IMG/VR virus record: IMGVR_UViG_3300035128_000056
Coordinates: 64,001 to 90,329 of that record
From: a virus
Reading direction: 5' to 3' (one strand)
DNA: 26,329 bases
In this document: in pieces, positions 13,000 through 19,956 of the stretch
Position numbering within the stretch: the stretch's first letter is position 1
How the letters are laid out: every line of letters begins with the position of its first letter
The notes under the pieces: generated by a model
Seen by the model: the letters and a program-made list of their open reading frames with translations, nothing else
The model's database searches: none
Told to the model about the DNA's origin: nothing
Translations under genes and position numbers: made by a program

Positions 13000-13319
13000 C
13001 AGGAATCGAACTGGAGCTAATCAAGAGCGCGAAGCCACACCAGATCCACGACGCGCTGAAAAGCCTCTACGATCAGGTAATGCGTGCCGAAAAGTGGAAC
13101 GACGAGAAGTCAGACCAGATCATCACGGCGCGCCAGATTCTGATTCGCGCTGCTCGACACTGCGGCGTAATGCTTCCGTCAGAAGACGATTTTCCGCGCA
13201 TCGTTGAGGCGATTGCCCGCGCGCTTGTCGCTCAACACGTGCAGATCGCCATCAAGGTCTCAGGCGGGGAAGTGTTTGATCCGGTTCCAGATCCAGATCG
13301 CGAGGAGATGCCTTTCTGA
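12996..13319 (+). CDS. Hypothetical protein with SSB-like acidic tail, 107 aa
   Basis: ATG overlaps the preceding stop (ATGA) and the stop shares one base with the fusion gene start. The body is helical (TARQILIRAARHCGVMLPSE, IVEAIARALVAQHVQIAIKV). It ends DPVPDPDREEMPF, which resembles the acidic C-terminal tip (x-D-D-x-I-P-F) by which bacterial SSB recruits partner enzymes. No OB fold is seen. A link with the exonuclease-RecT protein next to it is inferred. Confidence 0.6.
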   Translation: MTGIELELIKSAKPHQIHDALKSLYDQVMRAEKWNDEKSDQIITARQILIRAARHCGVMLPSEDDFPRIVEAIARALVAQHVQIAIKVSGGEVFDPVPDPDREEMPF

Positions 13320-14860
13320 TGTCACGACTACTACTCATCGACCTGTCAGGCCTGTTCTGGCAAAACTGGCACGCGACTGCGGACAAGGAGCTTGGTGCTG
13401 CGTTCACGTTGACGCTGAAGAAAATCCAGAGCTACGCTGGCCACTATGACCACGTCGCTATTGCCTTGGATCGTCCGCCGTACAAGCGCAAGCAGATCTC
13501 GCAGGAATACAAGGCGCAAAGGGACACTCCAGCCGAGGACGCGCTAGACCAGTTCCGGCGCATTCGTGAGCGCTTGAGCGATGATGGGTATCTGCTCTGG
13601 GGTGTCGATGGGTTCGAGGCCGACGACGTGATCGCAACTGCTGCTCGCATCGCAACGACAACGCACGGGATGAGCGTCGATATTCTATCGGCAGACAAGG
13701 ACCTGATGCAGGTGATCGACGACGAACTCAAGATCGTCTGCATCAGCCCGCGCACCGGCGAGCGATACAACTCGGACGGTGTCTTCTCAAAGTTCGGGGT
13801 GCTCCCTGACCACGTTGGTGACCAGCTTGCGCTGACCGGTGACAAGTCCGACAACGTGCCTGGGATACCTGGTGTCGGACCGAAGCGGGCAGCAGCGCTC
13901 CTCGATCATTGGGGCTCGCTTGATGAACTACAGCGCGCCATAGCTGATGGCGACGACACGGAGGAGATCTCCCCGCCGGCAGTCCGCAAGGCGCTGCTGG
14001 AGAACGCGGATCAACTCGAGACGTCCCGTAAGCTTGTCCGACTAGTCACAGATTTGCCGATCAACTTCGACGAACTGTTCGAGGAACGCGAGAGGAAGAC
14101 GGGAGAGCACAACGAAGTGCCAGACGAGGAATTCGACGATGAGCCCGGCGCCAAGCCGCCACAGGAGGAACCGAGTATGCAAGAAGAAACCACGCCTCCG
14201 CGGGAAGAGCCGGCGGAGCCGAAGCAAACAACCACCAACGACGCGCAGCAGAAGTCCAGCCCGGAAGCTTCCGCGCCACAGCCAGAGGAGCGCCGCATCG
14301 TAAGGGCCAGCACGGACGACTGGAACTATGCCCTGGAGCCGAGCACGCCACGCGGAGCCTGGCGCCTGGCCAATGCGATGTGTGAGTCTCGCGCGTTCGG
14401 AATTGCGAACCCAGAAACAGCGCTCGCCATCATCATGAAGGGGCGCAGCCTGGGCCTCGACGCCGTGACGGCGCTTACCTCGTTCCACATGATCGAGGGC
14501 AAGCCGAGCATGTCCGCGCAACTTCTGATCGGCATGATCAAGGCGTCCCCAAAGTGCGAGTACTTCACACTAGTGAAGAGCACGCGCGAGATCGCGGTGT
14601 GGCGCACCAAGCGCGTTGGAGAGCCAGAGCCACAGGAACTCGACTGGACGCTGGACGATGCAAGGACAGCCGGGCTACTGCGCGAGAGTCGCAGCGGCAA
14701 GCCTACTCAGTGGGACAAGATGCCAAGAACCATGCTGCGCTGGCGCTGCGGGGTGGAGCTTGGCCGCGCCGTCTACCCAGACGTCATCACCAATCTGTAC
14801 TCCGTCGAGGAGATGCACGACGTCATCGAGGCGCGCGGGGTGGAGGTGATTTCGGCATGA
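13319..14860 (+). CDS. Flap 5'-3' exonuclease fused to RecT/Bet-like annealing protein
   Basis: The 513-aa protein has two domains. Residues 1-255 are a FEN/PolA-N-type nuclease: metal-binding acids are seen at D8 (LLIDLSG), D51 (ALDRP), E100-D102-D103 (FEADDV), D126-D128 (SADKD) and D175-D178 (GDKSD), followed by the helix-hairpin-helix VPGIPGVGPKRA. Residues 256-325 are an acidic, Pro/Gln-rich linker. Residues 330-513 read like a RecT/Bet-family annealase: ALAIIMKGRSLGLDAVTALT, FHMIEGKPSMSAQLLIGMI, LDWTLDDARTAGLL, then QWDKMPRTMLRWRCGVELGR and VYPDVITNLYSVEEM. In Red-type systems an exonuclease and an annealing protein are separate partners; here they seem to be one chain. All nuclease acids are intact. 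Confidence 0.85.
   Translation: MSRLLLIDLSGLFWQNWHATADKELGAAFTLTLKKIQSYAGHYDHVAIALDRPPYKRKQISQEYKAQRDTPAEDALDQFRRIRERLSDDGYLLWGVDGFEADDVIATAARIATTTHGMSVDILSADKDLMQVIDDELKIVCISPRTGERYNSDGVFSKFGVLPDHVGDQLALTGDKSDNVPGIPGVGPKRAAALLDHWGSLDELQRAIADGDDTEEISPPAVRKALLENADQLETSRKLVRLVTDLPINFDELFEERERKTGEHNEVPDEEFDDEPGAKPPQEEPSMQEETTPPREEPAEPKQTTTNDAQQKSSPEASAPQPEERRIVRASTDDWNYALEPSTPRGAWRLANAMCESRAFGIANPETALAIIMKGRSLGLDAVTALTSFHMIEGKPSMSAQLLIGMIKASPKCEYFTLVKSTREIAVWRTKRVGEPEPQELDWTLDDARTAGLLRESRSGKPTQWDKMPRTMLRWRCGVELGRAVYPDVITNLYSVEEMHDVIEARGVEVISA
14666..14743 (+). repeat. Partner of the 78-bp recT segment
   Basis: Lies within the RecT-like domain of the fusion gene. Since the sequence is an integral part of that fold, this copy is the likely source. 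Confidence 0.85.
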
Positions 14861-15957
14861 CCAGGATCACCACAACATCAACCCCGCCGGTCGTCTACCA
14901 GTTCACCACCGACGAACTCCGCCAGAAGCTCTCGGAGGTTCCGGAAGGGTTCGAGGAAACCGTCACCGCGATTTCCTCCGGAGACATCGACGAAGACCAA
15001 CTCCGCGAGCGCGCCTGCGAACTGCTCGGTCCCGCCAAGTCCCGGCAAGCTATCCGCGCAGCGCTCGCCGTCCGGCGCACCCTCCGCGGTGACATCGAGG
15101 CAAAGCGCAAAGAACTGAAGGCTGGCGCTCTCGAGTACGGGAGAAAGGTCGACGCCGTCGCCAAGGAACTCATCGGCATCGTGCTCGAGACAGAGACCCC
15201 GCTCAAGGCCATGAAACAGGCTCACGACGACGAGCAGGAGCGGATCAAGCGCGAGCGTGAGGAAGCGGAACGCCAGGTGCGCGAGTCAGAGCTCCGGCGC
15301 CAGCGAGAGGAGGAGGAAGCCCGACTTCGTGCCGAGCGGGAAGCCGAGGAGAAGCGGATCGCCGAGGAACGGGCAAAGCTCGAAGCCGAACGGAAGGCCG
15401 CCGAGGAGTCAGCCAGGGCTGAGCGCGAGAAGCTGGAGGTAGAGCGAGCCAAGCTGAAGGCCGAGCGCGAGGCCCAGGAGGCCGCTCAGCGCGCCGAGCA
15501 GGCCCGGAGGGATGCGGAGGCCAGGGCGGAGCGGGAGCGCATTGACGCCGAACGTCGAGCGATTGAGGAGCAACGCCGGCAGGTAGAGCGTGAAGAAGCA
15601 GAGCGACAGGCCAAGATCCGGGCCGAGCAGGAAGCCAAGGAGCGGGCGGAACGCGACCGCCGCGAGGCCGAGGAAGCCGCCGTCCGGGAGCGGGAGAGGC
15701 AGGCAGCGCTGGCGTCCCGACTCGAGGCGCTTAAGCCGGACAAGGAGCGGGCGGTCGACTACATGGATCGGCTGCTCGCTGTCGAGAAGCCTCATGTGGA
15801 CGATCCAGACATGGACCGGTTGCTGGACCAATTGCGAATCGAACTCGGAGACTGGAAAGACGATTTCTCGCGCTTCGGGGACGCGGACGACTTCGAGGAA
15901 GTGAGCCAACTCCAGGAGACCCAGGCTCACGGCGGCGGACTCGGAGGAGGGGACTGA
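14857..15957 (+). CDS. Long charged helix (ER/K-type) protein, 366 aa
   Basis: ATG at 14857 overlaps the fusion gene stop (ATGA). Residues 45-120 (AIRAALAVRRTLRGDIEAKR, GALEYGRKVDAVAKELIGIV) match a helical domain often found next to phage recombination genes and akin to DUF1351-type proteins. Residues 125-295 are almost pure E/R/K/A, such as EREEAERQVRESELRRQREE, and would form a long coiled coil or single alpha helix. The C-terminus is acidic, with GGGLGGGD at the end. Its place next to RecT suggests a scaffold or regulator of recombination, which is an inference. Its codon pattern makes a large open frame on the other strand. Confidence 0.75.
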   Translation: MTRITTTSTPPVVYQFTTDELRQKLSEVPEGFEETVTAISSGDIDEDQLRERACELLGPAKSRQAIRAALAVRRTLRGDIEAKRKELKAGALEYGRKVDAVAKELIGIVLETETPLKAMKQAHDDEQERIKREREEAERQVRESELRRQREEEEARLRAEREAEEKRIAEERAKLEAERKAAEESARAEREKLEVERAKLKAEREAQEAAQRAEQARRDAEARAERERIDAERRAIEEQRRQVEREEAERQAKIRAEQEAKERAERDRREAEEAAVRERERQAALASRLEALKPDKERAVDYMDRLLAVEKPHVDDPDMDRLLDQLRIELGDWKDDFSRFGDADDFEEVSQLQETQAHGGGLGGGD

Positions 15958-15959
15958 CC

Positions 15960-16517
15960 ATGCCAACCAAGCTCTATGATTGGGTGATAGCTTCGCACGA
16001 ATCACCGTCAGGGTTCACGTCGCCACCGGTAGGAGTGGTGCGCGTCCAGGCGACTGGCGACGAATTGCTTGTAACCACTCGCATCGTCGAGGTCATCAGC
16101 GATGACCAGCGTGTGTTCCGCACCAAGTCCGACAGCGTCTACGAACTCGTTGGTCCTCCGCTCAAGGGCTGGACTGAGTATGCTGGCGAGACCGGAATCG
16201 ACGACTTCGCGCCGTTCGACGTGAGCCGGTTCGGTGTTACGTTCCTCGACGAACCAACGCGCGGCCGCATCACTAGGCAGGGCTGCGACTGGCTGTGGAG
16301 CGTGTCGCGCGACGACGACAGGTGGCGCGGTCGCTGTGTTGAAGATCGTCCGATGATGTGCCGCGTCGTTTCTACAGCGGAATCGTTTGCTACCATAGCT
16401 GAGGCGCGTGACGATGCGGTTGCCGCTATGGAGCGCGTCTACAAAGAGGCTGGCGGAAAGCGACTTGTGGCTGCCGGCGGTAGCGGGTTGCGTGTCTATG
16501 CTGATGAGCCAAACTGA
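15960..16517 (+). CDS. Hypothetical protein, 185 aa
   Basis: ATG at 15960 lies two bases after the previous stop. The first half has short beta strands (VVRVQATGDELLVTTRIVEV), the middle is acidic and aromatic, and the second half has CDWLWSVSRDDDRWRGRC and a helical end (EARDDAVAAMERVYKEAGG). No family is recognised. No coding frame was chosen in the following 130 bases. Confidence 0.6.
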   Translation: MPTKLYDWVIASHESPSGFTSPPVGVVRVQATGDELLVTTRIVEVISDDQRVFRTKSDSVYELVGPPLKGWTEYAGETGIDDFAPFDVSRFGVTFLDEPTRGRITRQGCDWLWSVSRDDDRWRGRCVEDRPMMCRVVSTAESFATIAEARDDAVAAMERVYKEAGGKRLVAAGGSGLRVYADEPN

Positions 16518-16531
16518 CTCTACAACGTGTC

Positions 16532-16560
16532 TTGCACGCACGGGCCCCCGCCGCTAACTA
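16532..16560 (+). promoter_or_regulatory. Candidate promoter
   Basis: TTGCAC (16532-16537), 17 bases, TAACTA (16555-16560), in the 131-base gap before 16649. The -35 and the spacer length equal those of the repressor promoter. Confidence 0.4.
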
Positions 16561-16648
16561 CGAGACGGAACAAACAACTGATGGATGACCTGATTCGCGA
16601 GCACTTGCGCACCGAGAGAGCGGTGCACAATGTACGAGAGGAAACACC

Positions 16649-16933
16649 ATGCCTGACTACTACACGGAACCAGACGAGAACGGTCTACCTCGGTGCACAA
16701 ATGATGAGTGCCGGCACTACGACGGTAAGCGGTGCCGCGTCATTGGCTTTCGCCCAGGCCTGTTCTGTGAACCGGCACTGATTGATTTGAAGCGTCAGGC
16801 AGACATAACCACACGCGCCGACAACCTTGCCACCGTGCACCAGGCCGCCAGCCGCGTCGCTGCTGCGCTCGAAGGAGTGGACCGGGAGCTCTGGCCTGCG
16901 GTGATGGTCGTGGTGGGGAAGGTGACGAAGTGA
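16649..16933 (+). CDS. Small zinc-binding protein, 94 aa
   Basis: GAGGAAAC lies just before the ATG. The N-terminal half has PRCTNDECRHYDGKRCRVIG followed by FCEPA, giving four Cys plus a His for one metal ion. The C-terminal half is helical (ADNLATVHQAASRVAAALEG). This is a frequent small phage architecture with no known role. Confidence 0.65.
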   Translation: MPDYYTEPDENGLPRCTNDECRHYDGKRCRVIGFRPGLFCEPALIDLKRQADITTRADNLATVHQAASRVAAALEGVDRELWPAVMVVVGKVTK

Positions 16934-17349
16934 CGGTCAGGAATCCGTGGCGGCGCGAGATGCCAGTTTGGTGGGTTATGGCCGAATGGGGGCGACTAAA
17001 GGGTAACGCGATTGCATGGTGGAAGGGAGAGCATGTTACCGGGCCAGCCAGGATTCCGCTCCGCATTCGCTGGGCGGCGCGCCACGCATGCAAGCGGCTG
17101 CGGGCGCGGGTTTCGGAGTTGGAGCGGGACGTTAACGAGGCGTGGGCTGACGTCGAGAACTGGAGGAGCGCCCACACCAAGGACGTCGGGCATCTGAGGG
17201 CCGAGATTGAGCAACTCAAGTCGGACATCTACGCCGCCCTCGATGAGGGACGCTGGGACGAGTGGGACCGCGCTGTGGATACCTGGGGCCGATCCAGCGG
17301 GCGCCCTGACGACGTCCGCCTCATTCTGGAAGGAGCGTTGGAGCGATGA
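16930..17349 (+). CDS. Basic/coiled-coil protein, 139 aa
   Basis: GTG overlaps the previous stop (GTGA). The N-terminus is Trp-rich (REMPVWWVMAEWGRLKGNAI) and may touch membrane or protein. Residues 50-100 form a coiled coil (ACKRLRARVSELERDVNEAW). It resembles 11890-12330 in style (W-x-x-x-H after the coil). The role is unknown. Confidence 0.6.
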   Translation: MTVRNPWRREMPVWWVMAEWGRLKGNAIAWWKGEHVTGPARIPLRIRWAARHACKRLRARVSELERDVNEAWADVENWRSAHTKDVGHLRAEIEQLKSDIYAALDEGRWDEWDRAVDTWGRSSGRPDDVRLILEGALER

Positions 17350-17618
17350 ACTTGTCAGAACGGATACGAGAACACGCTCAGTATTTGCTGAATGCTGGGA
17401 GGAAAGGCCACGCGAAGAAACTGAACTCGTTTGCTGATGAGGTTGACGCCGAGAACGCGCGGCTACGTGAAGCGCTGCGCCCGTTCGCCGAGCGCGCGAA
17501 GGAGATGGAGGAACGCGAGGTCGGCTTCCGGTTCTACGACGACTCATACCCAGCAGACATCTGTAAGATCAACGCCGGAGAACTGCGCACCGCCCGCGCC
17601 GCACTGGAGAAACGATGA
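17346..17618 (+). CDS. Hypothetical phage protein, 90 aa
   Basis: ATG overlaps the previous stop (ATGA). The protein has MNLSERIREHAQYLLNAGRK, a coil (DEVDAENARLREALRPFAER) and ends GELRTARAALEKR. The ENARLREALRPFA...L-R-x-A-R-A-A-L layout is common in small phage and prophage proteins of unknown function. Confidence 0.65.
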   Translation: MNLSERIREHAQYLLNAGRKGHAKKLNSFADEVDAENARLREALRPFAERAKEMEEREVGFRFYDDSYPADICKINAGELRTARAALEKR

Positions 17619-17622
17619 AAGA
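17596..17622 (+). repeat. Gene-boundary repeat, copy 1
   Basis: gcgccgcactggag followed by aaacgATGaaaga; matched at 24 of 27 bases by 17914-17940. The repeats sit exactly at the starts of two genes and bracket the gene at 17615-17899. Confidence 0.7.
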
Positions 17623-17899
17623 CCAAGACCGAGGTATCTACCGCAAGTACGAAATCCGCAGAACTGACGGCAGCTCCAAACCCGGCGGTAAGCATGCCGA
17701 CTGCGCATACTTCGTACTCGACTTGACGCATGACCCGTTCGCGCTACCGGCGCTGAAGGCGTATGCCGAGGCGTGCCGCGAGACCCATCCGATACTAGCT
17801 TCTGAGTTGGATGATGTTTCCGGTCGGCCACAGAGTATTGACGAGTCACTCACAGAAACAGCTTCGGAGCAGGCGCATCGCTACATGGACAACCGATAG
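17615..17899 (+). CDS. Conserved phage protein, 94 aa
   Basis: ATG overlaps the previous stop (ATGA). The sequence KYEIRRTDGSSKPGGKHADC followed by AYFVLDLTHDPFALPALKAY and EACRETHPILASEL is a pattern I know from small proteins of many phages and prophages. Its biochemical role is, to my knowledge, not established. A Gly-Lys-His/Asp-Cys turn and an HDPFA segment are the best conserved parts. Confidence 0.75.
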   Translation: MKDQDRGIYRKYEIRRTDGSSKPGGKHADCAYFVLDLTHDPFALPALKAYAEACRETHPILASELDDVSGRPQSIDESLTETASEQAHRYMDNR

Positions 17900-17913
17900 C
17901 CGCCCGCTCGCCT

Positions 17914-17940
17914 GCGCCGCACTGGAGGAATCATGAAAGA
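17914..17940 (+). repeat. Gene-boundary repeat, copy 2
   Basis: The copy in front of the gene at 17933. It includes the Shine-Dalgarno sequence, the ATG and the first codons. Confidence 0.7.
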
Positions 17941-18100
17941 AAAGCCGCTCGACATCCGCACGCTGACTGAGCTCGAAATTGAGCTGGAATCTCGCCTCGA
18001 CAACGACGCCAACGAGTTGACCGGCGAGGTGATCGAGGAGCTGGAACGCTGGCTCTCGTGGACCCGCAAGCACAAGCGGGCTGCACTGGATGCGCCGTGA
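17933..18100 (+). CDS. Hypothetical protein, 55 aa
   Basis: GGAGGAATC lies just before the ATG. The product is acidic and helical: MKEKPLDIRTLTELEIELES, then VIEELERWLSWTRKHKRAAL. Its stop overlaps a following GTG (GTGA). No family is recognised. Confidence 0.55.
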   Translation: MKEKPLDIRTLTELEIELESRLDNDANELTGEVIEELERWLSWTRKHKRAALDAP

Positions 18101-18389
18101 TCGACTGGAGCAAGTATCCGCTGGTGGCGAACGCGATAGCAGCAGCCGACGCGCAGTACGACTTCGAAACGCAGGGGGCGCCGGTGCCCAAGTCATGTAC
18201 GCTTACATCAAGGACCGCGCGGCCCAGTACGAACCGAGTAGCGGCATCTTCTGCGCGCTCAACGATGAGCTGGCTCCGCGAATACTCGACGGTGATGCAT
18301 ATAGTGCATACGAGCACGGTGAGTTGGACGATCTGATGGAGGAATATCATGAGCGAACTCGGAGACGAGATGCGGCGCTCTGCCGCTGA
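18097..18389 (+). pseudogene. Small phage gene with an apparent -1 frameshift
   Basis: GTG at 18097 opens a normal-looking frame (MIDWSKYPLVANAIAAADAQ), but after about 32 codons this frame becomes Ser/Thr/Arg-rich and ends at 18336. The frame one base back carries a convincing continuation, MYAYIKDRAAQYEPSSGIFC and LNDELAPRILDGDAYSAYEH, to 18389. A run of five G at about 18174 lies where the change is needed. This could be a natural mutation, a sequencing or assembly error, or programmed slippage. A separate gene starting with ATG at 18195 is also possible, but has no good ribosome site. Confidence 0.5.
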
Positions 18390-18669
18390 ATCGATGGAAA
18401 CAGATACGGCTGATTTCGAGGCGTCGGAGTCAACCAAATACTGGGCAGGCCGTATTGATGACGCCATCGCCCAAGCCGTCGCAGTTGAGCGCGAGGCATG
18501 CGCGAAGGTATGCGACGATCGCGCTACCGCCCACGAGCTAGCTTCCGCAGGGCGCCTCTCTGATGAGCGCAACGACCTCCGTATTGCATGCGATGAGGCA
18601 TATGACTGCGCCGCCGCCATCCGCGCCAGAGCCAACGACTGCCCGCCGACGAAAGGCGACAAGTCATGA
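18349..18669 (+). CDS. Conserved helical phage protein, 106 aa
   Basis: ATGGAGGAATATC precedes ATG at 18349. The core AVEREACAKVCDDRATAHEL and IACDEAYDCAAAIRARAND follows a pattern shared by many small phage proteins (V-E-R-E-A-C-A-K-V-C ... A-A-A-I-R-A-R). The biochemical role is unknown. Confidence 0.7.
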   Translation: MSELGDEMRRSAAESMETDTADFEASESTKYWAGRIDDAIAQAVAVEREACAKVCDDRATAHELASAGRLSDERNDLRIACDEAYDCAAAIRARANDCPPTKGDKS

Positions 18670-18773
18670 CTATCGAACTGCACGAGAAGATCCACCGGTT
18701 GGCGGACGTTGCTGCGCTGTGTCGCACTGAGCTTGCGCGAGCAAGATGGTTGAGGTTTGACGATGGCGATTGA
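18666..18773 (+). CDS. Small ORF, 35 aa
   Basis: ATG overlaps the previous stop (ATGA). The product is MTIELHEKIHRLADVAALCR plus a short basic end. It overlaps the next gene by 11 bases. Support comes from position only. Confidence 0.4.
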   Translation: MTIELHEKIHRLADVAALCRTELARARWLRFDDGD

Positions 18774-19236
18774 GTGGACAAGCACGCGAACAGAGGAATC
18801 CAAACACCGGCTATTGGTGGAGGTGCGAGCACAACGGGACCAGCCACGACCTGGCGGGTGGCACGTTGTCTCCACCGAGCCAGCAACAACCGATGACATC
18901 CGCGCAGCGCTCGATGCGTTGCCAGAATCCGAACGCGCCAAACTGGTCGTGCACGCCGAGCGCGAGCGGCTCAAGCAACGCGAAATCGCCATCGCCGAAG
19001 CCCTCGGTTGCGCGAACACCGGCGAGACTGGCAACGCCGTCCAGCGGCCGTCGTGGGAGGAGATGGTGGGGCGGGTACAAACGCTCGTCGCCAGAGCAAA
19101 CAGCCTGGAGGACCGCGCATACCGGCAGCCGGCAGACGAGCACCGGGCGGAGGTTGCTGAGCGCGATGCCGCGAAGTTGCGCCAGCGGTGTGACGAGTAC
19201 CGCGACCAGCTCCAGGCCGCGAGGCGGCGGACCTAG
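18763..19236 (+). CDS. Helical charged protein, 157 aa
   Basis: ATG at 18763 (MAIEWTSTRTEESKHRLLVE). Residues 42-75 and 95-150 are helical (TDDIRAALDALPESERAKLV, RAEVAERDAAKLRQRCDEYR). A second frame is open over the same stretch, but its Ser/Pro/Arg-rich product looks like a shadow. It is the last gene before the terminator-like hairpin at 19331. No family is recognised. Confidence 0.6.
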   Translation: MAIEWTSTRTEESKHRLLVEVRAQRDQPRPGGWHVVSTEPATTDDIRAALDALPESERAKLVVHAERERLKQREIAIAEALGCANTGETGNAVQRPSWEEMVGRVQTLVARANSLEDRAYRQPADEHRAEVAERDAAKLRQRCDEYRDQLQAARRRT

Positions 19237-19330
19237 CTTCTACGATCACGTTTGCTATGGCCCGCATCATGCATAGCGATCAGCAATGCGACGCTCTACC
19301 AGCACGGCAGCACGTGACCGCACCTCGACC

Positions 19331-19357
19331 CGCGCCCTGGGTGACCTCCTGGGCGCG
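19331..19357 (+). terminator. Terminator-like hairpin
   Basis: CGCGCCC (19331-19337) pairs perfectly with GGGCGCG (19351-19357) around a 13-base loop. No T-run follows, so termination strength is uncertain. It lies in the 214-base gap after 19236, upstream of a new promoter, which fits the end of the rightward operon. Confidence 0.5.
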
Positions 19358-19412
19358 TCCAGCTCCGCCCCTCCGGTTATACAGAGCCTCGCTGCTAATG
19401 CGGCCGCTTCCG

Positions 19413-19441
19413 TTGCGTCCGCGTCATAGGCGTGCTATGGT
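19413..19441 (+). promoter_or_regulatory. Promoter of the nuclease island
   Basis: TTGCGT (19413-19418), 17 bases, TATGGT (19436-19441), with TGC just before the -10. The predicted start is within a few bases of ATG 19451, so the mRNA would be leaderless or nearly so. A TGTCAT half-site (19447-19452) overlaps the start, suggesting autoregulation. Confidence 0.65.
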
Positions 19442-19450
19442 GAATATGTC

Positions 19451-19903
19451 ATGATTTACGTCATCGGAGCGTTCCACGCTGGCCGTCTGCTGGCAGTCAA
19501 GGTAGGGTTCTCGCTGTATCCTAGAGACAGGCTGGAGAGCCTTCAGACTGGATCGCCTCTGAAGCTCGAAGTTCTCACGACTCGACCAGGCGACCGACTG
19601 GCAGAGGTGGCACTGCATCGGGCCATGCAAGCCTGGCGACTGCGCGGAGAATGGTTCTCCCCCACGATTGATGTGCTGGGAATACTTGGAATAGAGGCTC
19701 CTGGAGAAGTGGGGGAGGCGGAACCGCTGGCCGAGTCAGTGGAGAGGTTCCGTGGAGCCTGTATTGACCGGGCCCTGGAGCAGACCTGTGGCAACCGAAC
19801 TGCCGCAGCGGAGTTGCTCAAGTGCAATGTCCGGACGGTCTTCCGACATGTCGCAAAGAATGCGGACCAGCGACATGAGTGTCATAGCGCCGAATCGCAG
19901 TAA
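19451..19903 (+). CDS. T5orf172 (GIY-YIG-like) domain fused to a Fis-type HTH
   Basis: Residues 1-75 match the T5orf172/MUG113 branch of GIY-YIG-like domains: IYVIGAFHAGRLLAVKVGFS, PRDRLESLQTGSPLKL, then AEVALHRAMQAWRLRGEWF. The Arg after the K-V-G-F-S strand and the final Glu (GEWF) are the expected catalytic-type residues. Residues 99-136 (CIDRALEQTCGNRTAAAELL, NVRTVFRHVAK) are a Fis/NtrC-type helix-turn-helix. An N-terminal nuclease-like domain with a Fis HTH could be a site-specific nuclease or a regulator. Fis-type HTHs bind palindromes as dimers, and several ATGACA-N4-TGTCAT palindromes surround this gene. It is the first gene after its own promoter. Confidence 0.75.
   Translation: MIYVIGAFHAGRLLAVKVGFSLYPRDRLESLQTGSPLKLEVLTTRPGDRLAEVALHRAMQAWRLRGEWFSPTIDVLGILGIEAPGEVGEAEPLAESVERFRGACIDRALEQTCGNRTAAAELLKCNVRTVFRHVAKNADQRHECHSAESQ
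19870..19885. promoter_or_regulatory. Imperfect ATGACA-N4-TGTCAT site
   Basis: GCGACA-TGAG-TGTCAT: a perfect right arm and four of six bases in the left arm, inside the 3' end of the T5orf172-Fis gene. Confidence 0.35.
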
Positions 19904-19938
19904 TGTCCTGGGCTTAGGTAGTGTTCAGTGGCGTACAG

Positions 19939-19956
19939 TATGACACGTATGTCATA
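19939..19956. promoter_or_regulatory. Operator-like palindrome 1
   Basis: TATGACA-CGTA-TGTCATA, seven-base perfect arms. It lies about 80 bases upstream of the start of the HNH gene at 20037, in the gap after 19903. Confidence 0.7.

Noticed and set aside
15409-16005. 198-codon open frame on the minus strand
   Set aside because: Leu/Arg-rich shadow of the E/R/K-rich helix gene; such repeats keep the opposite strand open.
16581-16781. 66-codon ORF before and over the zinc protein gene
   Set aside because: Overlaps 16649-16933 by more than 130 bases and becomes Thr/Ser-rich; the 16649 gene has the ribosome site and Cys pattern.
17931-19034. 367-codon open frame on the minus strand
   Set aside because: Ser/Arg-rich product that lies opposite several well-supported plus-strand genes with overlaps and ribosome sites; typical antisense shadow in GC-rich DNA.
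18770-19276. Alternative frame over the gene at 18763
   Set aside because: Ser/Pro/Arg-rich after the first 35 codons, as expected for a shadow; the first part looks partly protein-like but lacks a convincing start.
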